Below are positions 1 through 11,140 of a DNA stretch of 64,000 nucleotides, one piece after another. A program made the position numbers and the translations under genes. Source of the stretch: Calamus simplicifolius. Its lineage: Eukaryota > Streptophyta > Magnoliopsida > Arecales > Arecaceae. Each line of letters begins with the position of its first letter. The first letter of the stretch is position 1. The notes beneath the pieces were generated by a model that searched no databases, was not told the origin of the DNA, and saw only the letters and a list, made by a program, of their open reading frames with translations. The stretch is taken from the NCBI GenBank assembly GCA_900491605.1, contig UESW01004241.1, forward strand, positions 715,184-779,183, in the 5' to 3' direction.

Positions 1-1159
1 TGATAAACGCATAAATAATTATCATTAAACCTATTAATTAATAATTTAACGTACCTATTATTATTTAATATTTTAATATTTTATATAATATTTTAGATAA
101 AATCTTATCAACTTAAAGAGCTCGATTTTAGGGATTTAATGACGCAAACGGCACTCAAATCGGATTTAAGATGAGCTCGGAATTGATTTTATAAGGATTT
201 AGCACGGATTTCAAAGCAAAACGGCAAATAGTGCCGACTTCATCGTTTCTCAGCCCAGTTCTCTGTTTCGCCGATCTTCTCCATTCAAATTCTAACCGTT
301 TCCTCCACCAATTAAGGAATAGATTAGATTGGAAGTTATCAAATTGAGAGAATTAAATTCCTTTAGAAGGAATTTAAATTTTATTGATTATTTATCTAGA
401 TTTCTTTTGTTATTTTCATTGCTTCCGCTGCATTCTCTGTTTTGAAACAGATTCCTCACCACGTCAAGGCCGCGTCCGGGGCCTCTACAAATAGCACAAA
501 GAGATTCCAAGGAAGTCATCCATCCAGCGCGCTGCATCCGGGAGATCCGCGTCCGTGGAGTTGCTCTGTTCCAAGGAGAATTGCCTCTGTTCGTGCCGTG
601 GAGAATTGCCTCTGTTCGTGCCATGGAGAAGGAGGCCGTCCGTGCTGCAGCCGTGCCATGGAGAAGGCATTCTCTGTTCGTTGGAAAGAAGTCCGTGCTC
701 TGCTCTTCTCCCAGACACTTTGATCCAACTGTGGAGATCGGCTGTTCTATTATGCGCGTCCCAGGAACGATTGGAGGATCTTATATTCATGAGCTGGTTC
801 ATGTCTTCAACCCGGTTCAGTCTGTCTTCAGTCTGTTTCATCTCGTCTTTGATTTGATTTATGAAGAATTTATTACTTTTTAATTTATATGAAATAAAAT
901 TTTTATTCATGATTAATTGTTATTAAATTATATTTAAGTGGAAATAATTTTAGACTGATCTATTCTTTAAAGGGACGGGCCGTGATCTACGGGTATGGAC
1001 CGTGCTCTTATAAGATAGACCATATCTTGATTATTTTACACTACTAATTATTAAATTAATTAAATTTATAAGTTTATTTCAAGATAATCGCTAAAGTCCC
1101 TGTGGAATCGATCCCTTACTCTCGCTATTCTAATAGTGAAATTAAGGTGTTTAAATCGT
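1..1159. other. AT-rich sequence without a recognisable gene
   Basis: No ORF here resembles a known family. The small ORFs at 388-910 overlap each other on both strands and look like chance. The part at 430-730 is GC-richer and contains a short direct duplication. The stretch 960-1150 has a gene-free, LTR- or leader-like look and runs directly into the minisatellites. Whether it belongs to the same mobile element as the downstream repeats cannot be decided from this window. Confidence 0.4.
575..624. repeat. 25-bp direct duplication
   Basis: Two adjacent copies of a 25-bp unit (575-599 and 600-624) differ by a single base near the end. A looser third half-copy containing the 'ccatggagaagg' motif follows to about 670. 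Confidence 0.7.
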
Positions 1160-1389
1160 TGTGCTACGACACACATCATTGGGCGGCGCGCGTCTAGCGT
1201 TGTCGGGCAGCGCGCGTCTGGTGTTGTCGGGCGGTGCGCGTCAAAGAGGCCGATTCTTGAGCCGTTGGGGCTGATCTGGCGGGAACCGGGGAGTCCTGTC
1301 TTGTCAGGGCCGAGCTGGATCGACCCGAGATGGCTGGGGCCCGTCCCGCTGGCAAGGCAGTGCCGGGCGGGGCCGAATCGGCGGACTTG

Positions 1390-2335
1390 GAGACGCCGGG
1401 GCCGAGTCGGACCGGCCAGGATGGCCTTGGCCGACTCGGCGGAATAGGGGACGCCGGGGCCGAGTCGGGCCGGCCTGGGATGGCCTTGGCCGACTCGGTG
1501 GGACTGGAGACGCCGGGGCCGAGTCGGGCCGGCATGGGATGGCCTTGGCCGACTCGGCGGGACTGGAGACGCCGGGGGTGAGTCGGGCCGGCCAGGGATG
1601 GCCTTGGCCAACTCGGCGGGACTGGGGACGCCGGGGCCGAGTCGGGCCGATCGGTGATGGCCTTGGCCGACTCGGCGGATTGGAGATGCCGGGGCCGAGT
1701 TGGGCCGGTCAGGGATGGCCTTGGCCGACTCGGCGGGACTGGGGATGCCAGGGCCGAGTCGGGCCGGCCGGGGATGGCCTTGGCCGACTCGACGGGACTG
1801 GAGACGCCGGGGCCGAGTCGGGCCGGCCAGGGATGGCCTTGGCCGACTCGGCGGGACTAGGGACACCGGGGCTGAGTCGGGCCGACCAGGGATGGCCTTG
1901 GCCGACTCGGCAGGACTGGAGAAGCCGGGGCCGAGTCGGGTCGCCTGGGATGGCTTGGCTGACTCGGCGGGACTGGAGACTCCGGGGCCAAGTTGGGCCA
2001 GCCAGGATGGCCTTGGCCGACTCGGCGGGACTGGGGACGCCGGGGCTGAGTCGGGCCGGCCGGGGATGGCCTTGGCCGACTCGGCAGGACTGGAGACGCC
2101 AGGGCCGATTCGGGCCGACCTGGGATGGCCTTGACCGACTCGGCGGGACTGGGGACGCCGGGGCCGAGTCGGGCCGGCCGGGGATGGCCTTGGCCGACTC
2201 GGCGGGACTGGAGACGCCGGGGCCGAGTCGGGCCGGCTTGGGATGGCCTTGGCCGACTCGGCGGGACTGGAGATGCCGGGGCCGAGTCGGGCCGGCCGGG
2301 GATGGCCTTGGCCGACTCGGCGGGACTGGAGACGC
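1390..2335. repeat. GC-rich 59-bp minisatellite, about 16 copies
   Basis: Successive starts of the 'cgccggggccgagtcggg' block fall at 1452, 1511 and 1570, giving a 59-bp period that continues with few indels to about 2335. Each unit also carries 'ggccttggccgactcgg'. The period is not a multiple of three, yet long ORFs run through both strands because the unit lacks stops in most phases. These ORFs are by-products of composition and are not annotated as genes. Each unit has several runs of three or four G on the + strand. Confidence 0.9.
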
Positions 2336-2368
2336 GGAGGGAGTGTCGGGGCCGACTTGCTTGGTGAA

Positions 2369-2574
2369 GTAGGGGCCGGCTAGGAAGGTGCCGGGCCGCC
2401 TAGCTTGGACATGCCGGGGCCGGCTGGGAAGTGCCGGGGCCACCTAGCTTGGAGATGCCGTGGCCGGCTAGGAACTGGGGCTGCCTGTCTTGGAGACGCC
2501 GTGGCCGGCTAGGAACTGGGGCCTCTTGGAGACGCCATGGCCGGCTAGGAACTGGGGCCGCCTATCTTGGAGGT
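2369..2574. repeat. 36-44-bp minisatellite bridging two arrays
   Basis: About five imperfect copies of a unit centred on 'tggccggctaggaactgggg' and ending in 'cttggagacgcc' lie between the 59-bp array and the next one. Unit lengths vary from 36 to 44 bp. The tail of the unit ('cttggag.tgcc') is the seed of the following 15-bp array, so the two may derive from one another. Confidence 0.75.
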
Positions 2575-3065
2575 GCCGGCCTTGGAGGTGCCGGTCTTGG
2601 AGGCGTCGGCCTTTGGGGCCGACTGTCTTGGAGGTGCCGGCCTTGGAGGTGCCGGTCTTGGAGGCGTCGGCCTTTGGGGCTGACTGTCTTGGAGGTGCCG
2701 GCCTTGGAGGTGCCGGCCTTTGGGGCCGACTATCTTGGAGGTGCCAGCCTTGGAGGTGCCGGTCTTGGAGGCGTCGGTCTTTGGGGCCGACTATCTTGGA
2801 GGTGCCGGCCAGGAAGGTGCCGGCCTTTGGGGCCGACTGTCTTCGAGGTGCCAGCCTTGGAGGTGCCGGCCTTTGGGCTGACTGTCTTGGAGGTGCCAGC
2901 TTTGGAGGTGCCGGTCTTGGAGGCCGACGCTGGAGGCTGGCGCTGGGGCCGGTGCTGAAGGCCGACACTGAGGACCGGTGCTGGAGGCCGACGCTGGAGG
3001 CGGGCGCTGGGGCCGGCGCTGGAGGCCGACGCTAGAGGCGGGCGCTGGAGGCCGACGCTGGCAGC
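2560..3065. repeat. 15-bp minisatellite with 61-bp higher-order unit
   Basis: The basic unit is about 15 bp ('cttggaggtgccggc'). Every three to four units are separated by 'tttggggccgactgt', which gives a higher-order period of about 61 bp (for example starts at 2621 and 2682). The right end, after about 2910, degrades into 'ggaggccgacgctgg' variants. Confidence 0.85.
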
Positions 3066-3125
3066 TGCCATCCTTTGGGACCGTCCAAAAAATTTTATTT
3101 TTTATGGGGTCAACTGGCCCCATCA
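3066..3125 (+). repeat. possible LTR end (ends ...tggccccatca)
   Basis: The last bases, ending at 3125 in 'ctggccccatca', resemble the end of element B's LTR ('attggccccatca' at 20475-20487). This suggests that the minisatellites to the left lie inside an LTR or element of the same broad family whose other end is outside or unrecognised. No target duplication could be checked. Confidence 0.3.
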
Positions 3126-4078
3126 ACCCCGATAGTTGCCTCTGATCCACCTAAAACAACAGCTTGAAGCACGCCATTTTAGATTGAAAAAACTTCATTT
3201 GCAAAAGGACCATCAGATGGTATTTTGTGAGCATCACGATGACCTTCTCTTCAAGGAATGTGGTGGTATCAAGAGATTGGATCAGCAGAACCAGGAGAAA
3301 TTTTTAAAGCCTTATTATTATAAACTACGAGCAACCTGAAGGACTAGCCATTATTTCATTTAGTCCATTTGTCCAGTTCGCAGCCAGGAGGTTCTGGCTA
3401 TTTCGACGCTTACAACCACTCTGGTGACCTGAGTTTTTCAGTCAAGGAAGCTGAGATGAGCAGAGGATTTCAAATGGTTTTCATGGTGGGACAGTCTTGG
3501 AGAGGTAAGCTCTATTAGATGGAATGGCAATAAGGTGCGTCAAAGCTGGTTTTTGCCTGCTTCCATCTTTGTCCTTGACTTCCTATGCCTCCATCCCATC
3601 TCTACTCATGCCTCTGTTAGAGCAATAAGTTTAGTCTCCGTCTCTGATTCGATGAGAAACCGGAGTTTCTGACCTCTTTGGTTGAGGACTAATTAAAATG
3701 ATTTCTTAAGTTAAAGCTTGAGGATCAAAAGTATATATTTGCCTTGAATGATTAGATAAGCAAGTTGATGCTTTTTGTAGGTGGGGTATGAACTGAAAGG
3801 GGAGAAGAAAAAGGATGCTCATAATGATGTCCCCCTTTCATGAGATCAACGTCAAAGAGAACAGATTTATATAAAAGGCAAGCAGCAAAGTTGTTGGTTG
3901 GACGGCTAAAGCCATATGATTAGCTTGATAATACCCCTTGGGCCATTGGAAGTTTCTTAGCTATGGACCTGCCCTGCTGTAGCTACACGAGAGCACTTGG
4001 CAATCATGATTTCATTTTAGGCCGAAAGAAATATGACTACAGAAGAAAGACAGTCTCATCCTGGGTCCAGGGACCTTC
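3126..4078. other. unassigned, probably host DNA; possible exon-like segment 3136-3505
   Basis: A 67-codon ORF (3136-3339, +) is followed, in another phase, by an open stretch ending at 'ggagaggtaagc' near 3503-3514, which looks like a 5' splice site. The peptide ('SGYFDAYNHSGDLSFSV') is not one I recognise. The rest, to 4078, has no coding signal. The sequence flanks element A's target duplication, so it is older than A. Confidence 0.25.
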
Positions 4079-4083
4079 ATCCC
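4079..4083. repeat. target-site duplication ATCCC, left copy (element A)
   Basis: ATCCC lies immediately outside the left LTR and is repeated exactly at 16146-16150 beyond the right LTR. This defines both ends of element A. Confidence 0.9.
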
Positions 4084-4837
4084 TATTGATGCCAAGTCAC
4101 CTTTCTCCAACGCCAGGGAACGGAGATCCTCTTCCACGGCGAACTCCTGCAAGAAAGTCCCCGGAGACCGGTTGCTCTAGTGGGGACCCTCCGACGCTCA
4201 AGTTAGCAACTCAGGAACAGACAAGAGTTAACTAGCAGAAAAGAGCTAGAAAACTAGAGTTTAGGATCCTTCCCTCGTCGTGAGTGTGGGCCTTTATACC
4301 TATTCAATGTCTCTTTTTTCCGTTTTAGAAGGTTGCTGATTTTGAGGTGCCTTTGTCCGGTAACAGACGGAAGGCAAGGCTGACAGTGACGGATCGCAAC
4401 CGATACTGGGCATGTCAGAGGTGTCCTGTCTCGCCTGCCACCTGCCAAGCGCGGCGCTGCGGGTGGCAGGTAGATCTGGTTGTGTCAGGCGTGCGCCGTT
4501 ACGGGGTGTGGCCACACGTTGTTGAAGGCGAGTGGTGGATCACGTGGCTGCTGCAGGCGTTGGTGGACTACTTGGGCGTGTCAGGTGGCTTAAGGCAGCG
4601 GGTTGCCGGTCTCGGGGGCCAGACCGAGATGGAAGCTCGAGGCCGAGGCCGAGGCCGAGGCTGAAGCTCGAGGCCGAGGCCGAGGGGATGTTGGGTCCGG
4701 GACAAAGGGGGCCTTGGATGCCGAAGGGGCCTCGGAGGCCGATGGGCCTCGGAGGCTGAGGCCAGTGCACGAGGCGAGATAGGACTCCGTCAGTTGCCTT
4801 CACCGTTTACTCTGACGATGTTGGATTAGCCACATCA
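4084..4837 (-). repeat. Element A 3' LTR
   Basis: It aligns along its length with 15416-16145 (for example 'gccaagtcacctt' near the start and 'ttggattagccacatca' at the end). It begins TATTGATGCC where the partner begins TGTTGACGCC, so the terminal TG has mutated. GC-rich 'gaggccgaggccgaggc' repeats at about 4630-4750 are longer here than in the partner, explaining the 24-bp length difference. Confidence 0.92.
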
Positions 4838-4856
4838 GATGCCCCCTCGCCTCTGA
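4838..4856 (-). other. Element A polypurine tract
   Basis: On the minus strand the bases just inside the 3' LTR read as a purine-rich stretch (AGGCGAGGGGGCATC). This is the expected position and composition of the plus-strand primer. It fixes the element's sense as minus. Confidence 0.75.
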
Positions 4857-5394
4857 GACGAAGCGGGCCCACCTCTGCAAGGAGAAAGGGGTGTCACCTT
4901 CCGAGTAGCTGATCCCCATCTGCGGTCAACTGCCTTGGACACATACGTGTCTCTGGGCGCCGTGATAACTTAGCACGGGCGACCTGGGGGATGTGAAGGG
5001 GTAGTCACTGCCGTTCATCCGATCTGCAGCGATCGTCCTCGAGGCGAGGGTGTCCTCTCAAAATCCACAAAAAGCTACCGCCATCATTGCCATCATGACG
5101 CTGACATCAGCTGTGTCCCGTCATTGGCCGGAGATGGTTCATCTCATGTGCTGGGCACCTGCCGAGGCGACCCAGCCTATAGTGGGAGTCCGCGTGGCCG
5201 GCAAGACGAGGCGAGATGATTTAAACTTGACAAAAACCCGAGCGAGGGCTGAATCTCACCACCTTGCTTCAACCATCATCATCTTCCCCTGGCTCTTGAC
5301 CTCCCCTGCAACCCAAGAACCAGCCTCTGCCATTTTTGTTTTAGGTTTGCTCCCTGACCCTTTTGAGCCTTCTTTCCTCTCTGAAACCCCTTCT
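4857..5394. other. Element A spacer between polypurine tract and antisense ORF
   Basis: No conserved coding motif is seen. The 5050-5394 part is open on the + strand and continues into the antisense ORF, so it may be its leader. A promoter for the antisense transcript would be expected here, but no convincing TATA box was found. Confidence 0.45.
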
Positions 5395-7522
5395 ATGGCT
5401 TCCTCCTCGTCCTGGTCCTCATCGGTTGATTCCGAGGACCAAATCTCTCCTTCGAGGCTTCGTGCCTCCCCTTCTCCTGCCCTCTCGTGGTCTTCCGATC
5501 TGGAGGACCGCGTTCCTATCCAACCACGGCGAGCTGCCCACAGGGCTCCGGCGCAGAGGCGTCGGGCGGCTACTGGCACCTCACAGAGGGTGGGGGCGGA
5601 ACCCCGACGGGGACCGCCTCCACAGTAACGGACCAGGACCTGGCTAATATCAGGGCATGTTACCAAATCTCCTGAGATATCGGGCTCTTTCTTCCGACCC
5701 CGACGACAGGGTTGTCTCCTTCCAGCCCGGTAGAGTGGCCATTTATGAAATATCCTTTAGGTTAGGTCTCCACCTGCCCTTTAATCCTTTCTTCACCAAC
5801 CTCCTCGACTACTATTCTCTGACCCCCTCCCAACTAGTCCCAAACTCCCTCCGAACTGTCTGCGTCTTCATCATCCTATGCCATTTCCACTCCATCACAC
5901 TCAGAATCTCCCTTTTTCGATCCTTCTACACCCTCCAGCCGCAGGCGGGTTGGTAGCTGTTCCAGCCCCGACCCGGCCGTGTCCTCAAGTTGCTCCTCCC
6001 CTCTTCTATCAAGGGATGAAAGTCACGGTTCTTTTTTGCTGACATTGACCAAGTCAAAACCGGCTGGGGAGACCTGGACCTCAGGCCCAACTCAAACTCG
6101 ACCGTACTCCCGGGGACAAGGAGGCGTTGGGGCGACTCTTGACCATCGACATCCCCAGGTACAACCTACTCCTGTCAGAGGACAACCTCCGGCTGGCGGG
6201 CATCACCACCCGAAGCGGTGAGTAGCTGACGTCCCCATACTTAACCAAATTTTCTTCTTCCTTTTCCTCCTCCCTTCTTTTTTGCTAACTCTGTCTGATG
6301 TCGTGCAACGATGAAGCTCCCAACCGCCAAGCTTAGGAAGGCCACCGTCAAGAGGATGAGGGCCGAGGGGGGGCCAAGCGAGGGGCAGTAGGCCCCGGCC
6401 CCCAAGCGTCTGACGGTGCGAGTTTCCCAACCGCCCGAGCATCGAGAGCCTCCAACCGTTTCGAAGGTGGAATTGACGGCCGACACCCCACCGGAGGGGG
6501 TGAGGGTCAAGGGGGCAATAGAGGAGCCCCAGGTGCCCACCGAGCCAACTCCGGCGGAGGCAGAGCAGGGCCAAAGCATGGAGCCATCAGTGGCGGTGAG
6601 CCCGCCCCTTGAGGAAAGGCCGACGAGCAGCCCCCCGCACATCGAGCCCGAGCGCACCGAAGCCGCCGAGGGGAGCAGGGTCGAACCGATCCCCCGTGGA
6701 TTTTCTTTGATGAATGATGGGCACTGAGCGGAGTGGCTCATGTCCCAGGCTATCCTGCTCGAGTTTTAGGAGGAGGTCATGCAGCTGGGGGTGTCCAGGT
6801 TCTTCAGGAAAGCCTTCTCAGCCCTCGTCCGGGTAAGTAACTCTTTGGCCCTTAGCTTCAAATACCCATCAGTTTGCACGGCTGACACCTTGAATGCAAG
6901 TGACAAACTCCCTTGGGGCCACCAGGGATGTGATCAACGAGGGGGAGGTGGCCATTATCCGCCAGGCCCGATGGGATGCTGAGGAGGCCCAGGCCTGAGC
7001 CGAGGTGGCAGAAAGGGCCCTGGAATCGGCAAGGACCGACTGAGCCGACGAAATAAGAAGGGCCGAGAGCTGAGCGGAGACCGAAGCCAATCGATTCCAG
7101 GCGGCGCTCAGTCAGCTCGCGGAGGCCGAGGGCACCATCGAGGCTCGAAACCTTCATATCGCTGAACTGAAATCGGCCATCCAGGCGGTCGAAGATAAGG
7201 CAAGGCATGCCGAGGAGGAGGCGAGCATGCCAAAGAGGCAGAGAGGACGACAGCCTCTCAGGTCGTGGAGATGGAGGCCAAGGTTGCAGAGGTGGAGGCC
7301 GCCGCCGAGGCTAGGGCCGTAGCGGCCATGGAGGAATTTAGAGCGTCAGAGCGCTTCGCCGACAAGTTGGTCAAAGCCAATGCGGACGCTTACGTCCAAG
7401 GGTTTCGCGATGCCAAGGAGAAGGTGGCTCGGGTTCTGGACCTCCCTCAGGCCAGGGATATCAAGCCAGACCAAGGGTCCGAGGGGGCCCCCTCTGATGA
7501 CGAGCCCGCGGCTAACCCTTGA
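5395..7522 (+). pseudogene. antisense ORF of element A (gypsy-type transposon family, PF04195-like), broken
   Basis: This gene runs opposite to the element's own gag-pol. The likely start is the ATG at 5395, giving a Ser-rich N-terminus (MASSSSWSSSVDSEDQ). The segment at about 5657-6060 matches the pattern I know for the 'putative gypsy-type transposon' domain: an 'IRACYQI' lead-in, then 'PGRVAIYEISFRLGL', 'LPFNPFFTNLLDYYSL', 'QLVPNSLRTV' and 'QPRPGRV'. A spacer at about 6225-6305 looks like an intron or junk. A Pro/Glu-rich region follows (6309-6727). The C-terminal part, about 6900-7522, is rich in Ala/Glu heptads (predicted coiled coil) and ends with 'VQGFRDAKEKVARVLDLP', as in this family. 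Several stops and phase changes occur (about 5673, 5954, 6016, 6390, 6725, 6998). The function is unknown even in intact relatives. It sits between pol and the 3' LTR, as in other Tat elements. Confidence 0.8.
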
Positions 7523-7887
7523 TCTTGCATTGTTGTTTTCCTTTGTTTTTGTATCAAGTCCGACTCAGTCGGCATTTTGTAAACATTTTATCATCAATGA
7601 AATTGTTTTTAGCTAACTGTAATGTGTCGCATTTGAATCCTTGGATTGCCGATGTGGGACCCCTAGGGGCTTTGTCGGCATCGAGGGCAGCTTCTATCCA
7701 TTCACGATCGACCTCAATTTAGTTATGTAGGGATGGACCCCTGGGAGAGCCAAGGCCAGGACAGGGACCGTGCCGGCCTCGTGCCACCAGGCATCGATGG
7801 GGGTAGCGATCCTATGCCGATGGGAAACTCTATTCCATTGGAACATCAGCCTTCGGACGTTGTGGCTGACTCAGGCCTTTGAGGACT
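7523..7887. other. 3' flank of the antisense ORF
   Basis: No ORF of note. A T-rich stretch with 'aatgaaattg' around 7590-7620 would be a plausible 3' UTR/poly(A) region for the antisense transcript. It runs into the 51-bp array. Confidence 0.35.
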
Positions 7888-8142
7888 GATGGAACATCGG
7901 CCTTGGGACACCGAGGAAGACTCGGGCTTTTAGGGACCGATGGAACATCGGCCTTGGGACGCCGAGGAAGACTCGGGCTTCTGGGGCTGATGGAACATCG
8001 ACCCTGGGACGCCGAGGAAGACTTGGGCTTTTGGGAGCTGATGAAACATCGGCCTTGGGACGCCGAGGAAGACTCGGGCTTCTGAGGACCGATGGAACAT
8101 CGGCCTTGGGATGCCGAGGAAGACTCGGGCTTCTTGGGAGCC
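7888..8142. repeat. 51-bp tandem repeat, 5 copies, inside element A
   Basis: Copies start at 7888, 7939, 7989, 8040 and 8091, each beginning 'gatggaacatcgg' and containing 'ccgaggaagactcgggctt'. The last copy grades into the 76-bp array. The shared phrases 'ctcgggctt' and 'gggagccg' suggest that one array arose from part of the other. Confidence 0.88.
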
Positions 8143-9810
8143 GGTGGTACACCGGTCTTTGGTGCAAATGGTACATTGGACTTTCTGTGCCGAGCTGGCC
8201 TCGGGCTTTTTGGGAGCCGATGGTACACCGGTCTTCGGTGCCAATGGTACATTGGACTTTCTGTGCCGAGCTGGCCTCGGGCTTTTTAGGAGCCGGTGGT
8301 ACACCGGTCTTCAGTGCCAATGGTACATTGGACTTTCTGTGCCGAGCTGGCCTCGGGCTTTTTTGGAAGCCGGTGGTACACCGGTCTTCGGTGCCAATGG
8401 TATATTGAACTTTTTGTGTCGAGCTGGCCTCGGGCTTTTTTGGAAGCCGATGGTACACCAGTCTTCGGTACCAATGGTACATTGGACTTTCTGTGCCAAA
8501 CTGGTCTTGGGCTTTTCGGGAGCCAGTGGTACACCGGTCTTCGGTGCCAATGGTACATTGGACTTTCTGTGCCTAGCTGGCCTCGGGCTTTTTGGGAGCC
8601 GGTGGTACATCGGTCTTCGGTGCCAATGGTAAATTGGACTTTTTGTGCTGAGCTGGCCTCAGACTTTTTGGGAGCCGATGGTACATCGATCTTCGGTGCC
8701 AATGGTACATTGAACTTTTTGTGCCGAACTGGTCTCAAGCTTTTTTGGGAGCTGATGGTACACCGGTCTTTGGTGCCAATAGTACATTGGACTTTTTATA
8801 CCGAGTTGGCCTTGGGCTTTTTGGGAGCCGATGGTACATCGGTCTTCGGTGCCAATGGTACATTGGACTTTCTGTGCTGAGCTGGCCTCGGACTTTTTGG
8901 GAGCCGATGGTACACCAGTCTTCGGTGCCAATGGTATATTGGACTTTCTGTGCCGAGCTGGCCTCGAGCTTTTTTGGGAGCTGGAGGTACATCGGTCTTC
9001 GGTACAATGGTACATTGGACTTTCTGTGCCAAGCTGGCCTCGGGCTTTATGGGAGCTGATGGTACATCGGTCTTCGATGCCAATGGTACATTGGACTTTC
9101 TGTGCCGAGCTGGCCTCGGGCTTTTTGGGAGCGGTGGTACATCGATCTTCGGTGCCAATGGTACATTGGACTTTCTGTGCCAAGCTGGCCTCGGGATTTT
9201 TGGGAGCTGGTGGTACACCGATCTTTGGTGCCAATGGTACATTGGACTTTCTGTGCCGAGCTGGCCTCGAGCTTTTTGGGAGCCAGTGGTACACCGGTCT
9301 TCGGTGCTAATGGTACATTGGACTTTCTGTGCCGAGCTGGCCTCGGACTTTTTGGGAGCCAGTGGTACATCAGTTTTCGGTGCCAATGGTACATTGGACT
9401 TTTGTGTCGTGTTGGCCTCGGGCTTTTTGAGAGCCAGTGATACACCGGTCTTTGGTGCCAATGGTATATTGGACTTTCTGTGCCGAGCTGGCCTCGGACT
9501 TTTTGGGAGCCGGTGATACACCGATCTTCGGTACCAATGGTACATTGGACTTTCTGTGCCGAGCTGGCCTTGGGCTTTTTGAGAGCCAGTGGTATACCGA
9601 TCTTCGGTGCCAATGGTACATTGGACTTTCTGTGCCGAGTTGGCCTTGAGCTTTTTGGAAGCTAGTAGTACACCGGTCTTCGGTGCCAATGGTACATTGG
9701 ACTTTCTGTGCCGAGCTGGCCTCAGGCTTTTTGGGAGCCGATGGTACGCCGATCTTCGTTGCCAATGGTACATTGGACTTTCTATGCCGAGCTGGCCTCG
9801 GGCTTTTTGC
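8143..9810. repeat. 76-bp tandem repeat, about 22 copies, inside element A
   Basis: The unit starts 'ggtggtacaccggtctt' and includes 'ggtgccaatggtacattgg' and 'ctgtgccgagctggcctcggg'. Starts at 8143, 8219, 8295 and 8372 show a 76-bp period with an occasional extra T. The array lies between the end of pol (9911) and the antisense ORF. In Tat/Ogre elements the region behind pol is known to harbour such arrays, which can seed genomic satellites. ORFs of up to 383 codons across it are compositional. Confidence 0.92.
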
Positions 9811-9910
9811 TGAAAAATTGGACTACTTGAACTCACGTTTATTAATATCAAGTGCAGGGCGAGAGCCCAAAAGAATGCAAGCGTAAAATTTAATATAAAG
9901 AGAGGGTACA

Positions 9911-11140
9911 CTACTGATAATACCGACGGAGGTTGTTGGCATTCCACGTCCGCTGGAGTGGCTTTCCATCCAGCTCTTCAATTTTGTACGCTCCGTGGTG
10001 GAGTGCCTCAGCAACTCGATAGGGTCCTTTCTAGTTCGGCGCTAACTTGCCTCCTTCCATTGGTTTTGAAACTTCAGCTCGCCGAAGGACTAGATCCCTC
10101 TGCAAAAAGGTCTTAGGGCGGACACGAGCGTTGTAATATCTGGCCGCCCGTTGTCGGTAGGCTGCCATCCGGAGTCGTGCTCGGTCTCGTACCTTCTCTA
10201 CGAGGTCAAGGTTGGCCCGCAACTGGCTCAGGTTGTCTTCCTCTCTGTATGCCTCCACCCTGGGACTCAGGGAGCCGATCTCCACAGGAATGATGGCTTC
10301 AGACCCGAAGACGAGACTGAAGGGAGTCTCTCCAATGGGGGCTCGCGGCGTGGTGTGGTAGGCCCACAGCATATTGGGGAGCTCCTCCACCCATCGTCCT
10401 TTGCAGTCATCTAGCTGGGCTCTTAGTCCTTGGAGAATAATGCATTGGTCACCTCGGCCGCTCCATTGGTCTGAGGATGCCCAATGGAGGTGAACCGCTG
10501 ATGGATGCCTAGCTCGGTGCAGAATCTTCGGAAGGGCGCATTGTCAAATTGCCGGCCATTGTCGGTGACTAGGGTATGTGGTAGCCCGAACCGGCATATT
10601 ACAGACTTCCAGAAGAAGGACCTTACCTTGCTCTTGGTGATCTTGGTGAGTGTTTCGGCCTTAACCCATTTGGTGAAGTGGTCAACGGTCACCAACAGGA
10701 ATTTGCGCTGACCGGAGGCTGGAGGAAAAGGTCCCAAATGTCCATACCCCACTGGGTGAAGGGCCAAGGTGCCGCCAGAGGGGTCAGCTGGGACGTCGGC
10801 TACCGCTGGATGTTGGCATGGCACTGGAAGCTATCGCACTTCTTGGTGAGCTCGGTCGCGTCCTCTCTCATGGTCAGCCAGTAGTACCCCTACCGCAGGG
10901 TTTTGTATGCCAAGGCTCTGTCCCCCAGATGACTTCCGCAGATGCCCTTATGGATTTCTCGCAGGATGTAATCAGCTTCCACAGGGCCGACGCACTTGAG
11001 GACCGGGTACAAGAATGACCTTCGGTAGAGCCTCCCGTCCATTATCAAGAACTTTGGGGCCCACCACCTGAGCAGCCTGGACTTAGCTGGGTCTTTTGGG
11101 AGGGCACCATCAGTCAGGTATTGGACGTAGGCGTCCATCC
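9911..11140 (-). pseudogene. Element A integrase (zinc finger, DDE core, C-terminal part), broken
   Basis: The integrase inserts element cDNA into chromosomes. The N-terminal zinc-finger histidines are in 'ILREIHKGICGSHLG' (about 10910-10960), and the cysteines lie beyond a stop, in 'CDSFQCHANIQR' (about 10810-10860). The catalytic core at 10423-10824 shows 'VDHFTKW' (first D), 'TDNGRQF' (second D) and 'GHPQTNGAAEVTN' (E). The C-terminal part (10031-10390) has 'LWAYHTTPRAPIGETPFSLVFGS' in shortened form and 'YYNARVRPKTF'. The polyprotein stop is at 9911-9913, after 'NNLRRYYQ'. Breaks occur at about 10895 (stop), 10800 (phase change), 10400 (phase change) and 10031 (a TAG replacing an expected Trp codon). 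No chromodomain is visible, which fits Tat rather than a chromovirus. Confidence 0.85.

Noticed and set aside
388..910. Overlapping 70-141-codon ORFs on both strands
   Set aside because: No homology recognised, no conserved start context, mutually overlapping.
1539..2372. 277-codon + strand ORF and overlapping minus ORFs
   Set aside because: Runs entirely through the 59-bp minisatellite, with equally long ORFs in other phases and strand. No sign of a protein beyond repeat composition.
1390..3065. CRISPR-like appearance of regular repeats
   Set aside because: Repeats are contiguous with no unique spacers, in a plant nuclear sequence.
8796..9947. 383-codon minus strand ORF
   Set aside because: Lies in the 76-bp array of element A. 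It and its many companions in all phases reflect lack of stops in the unit.
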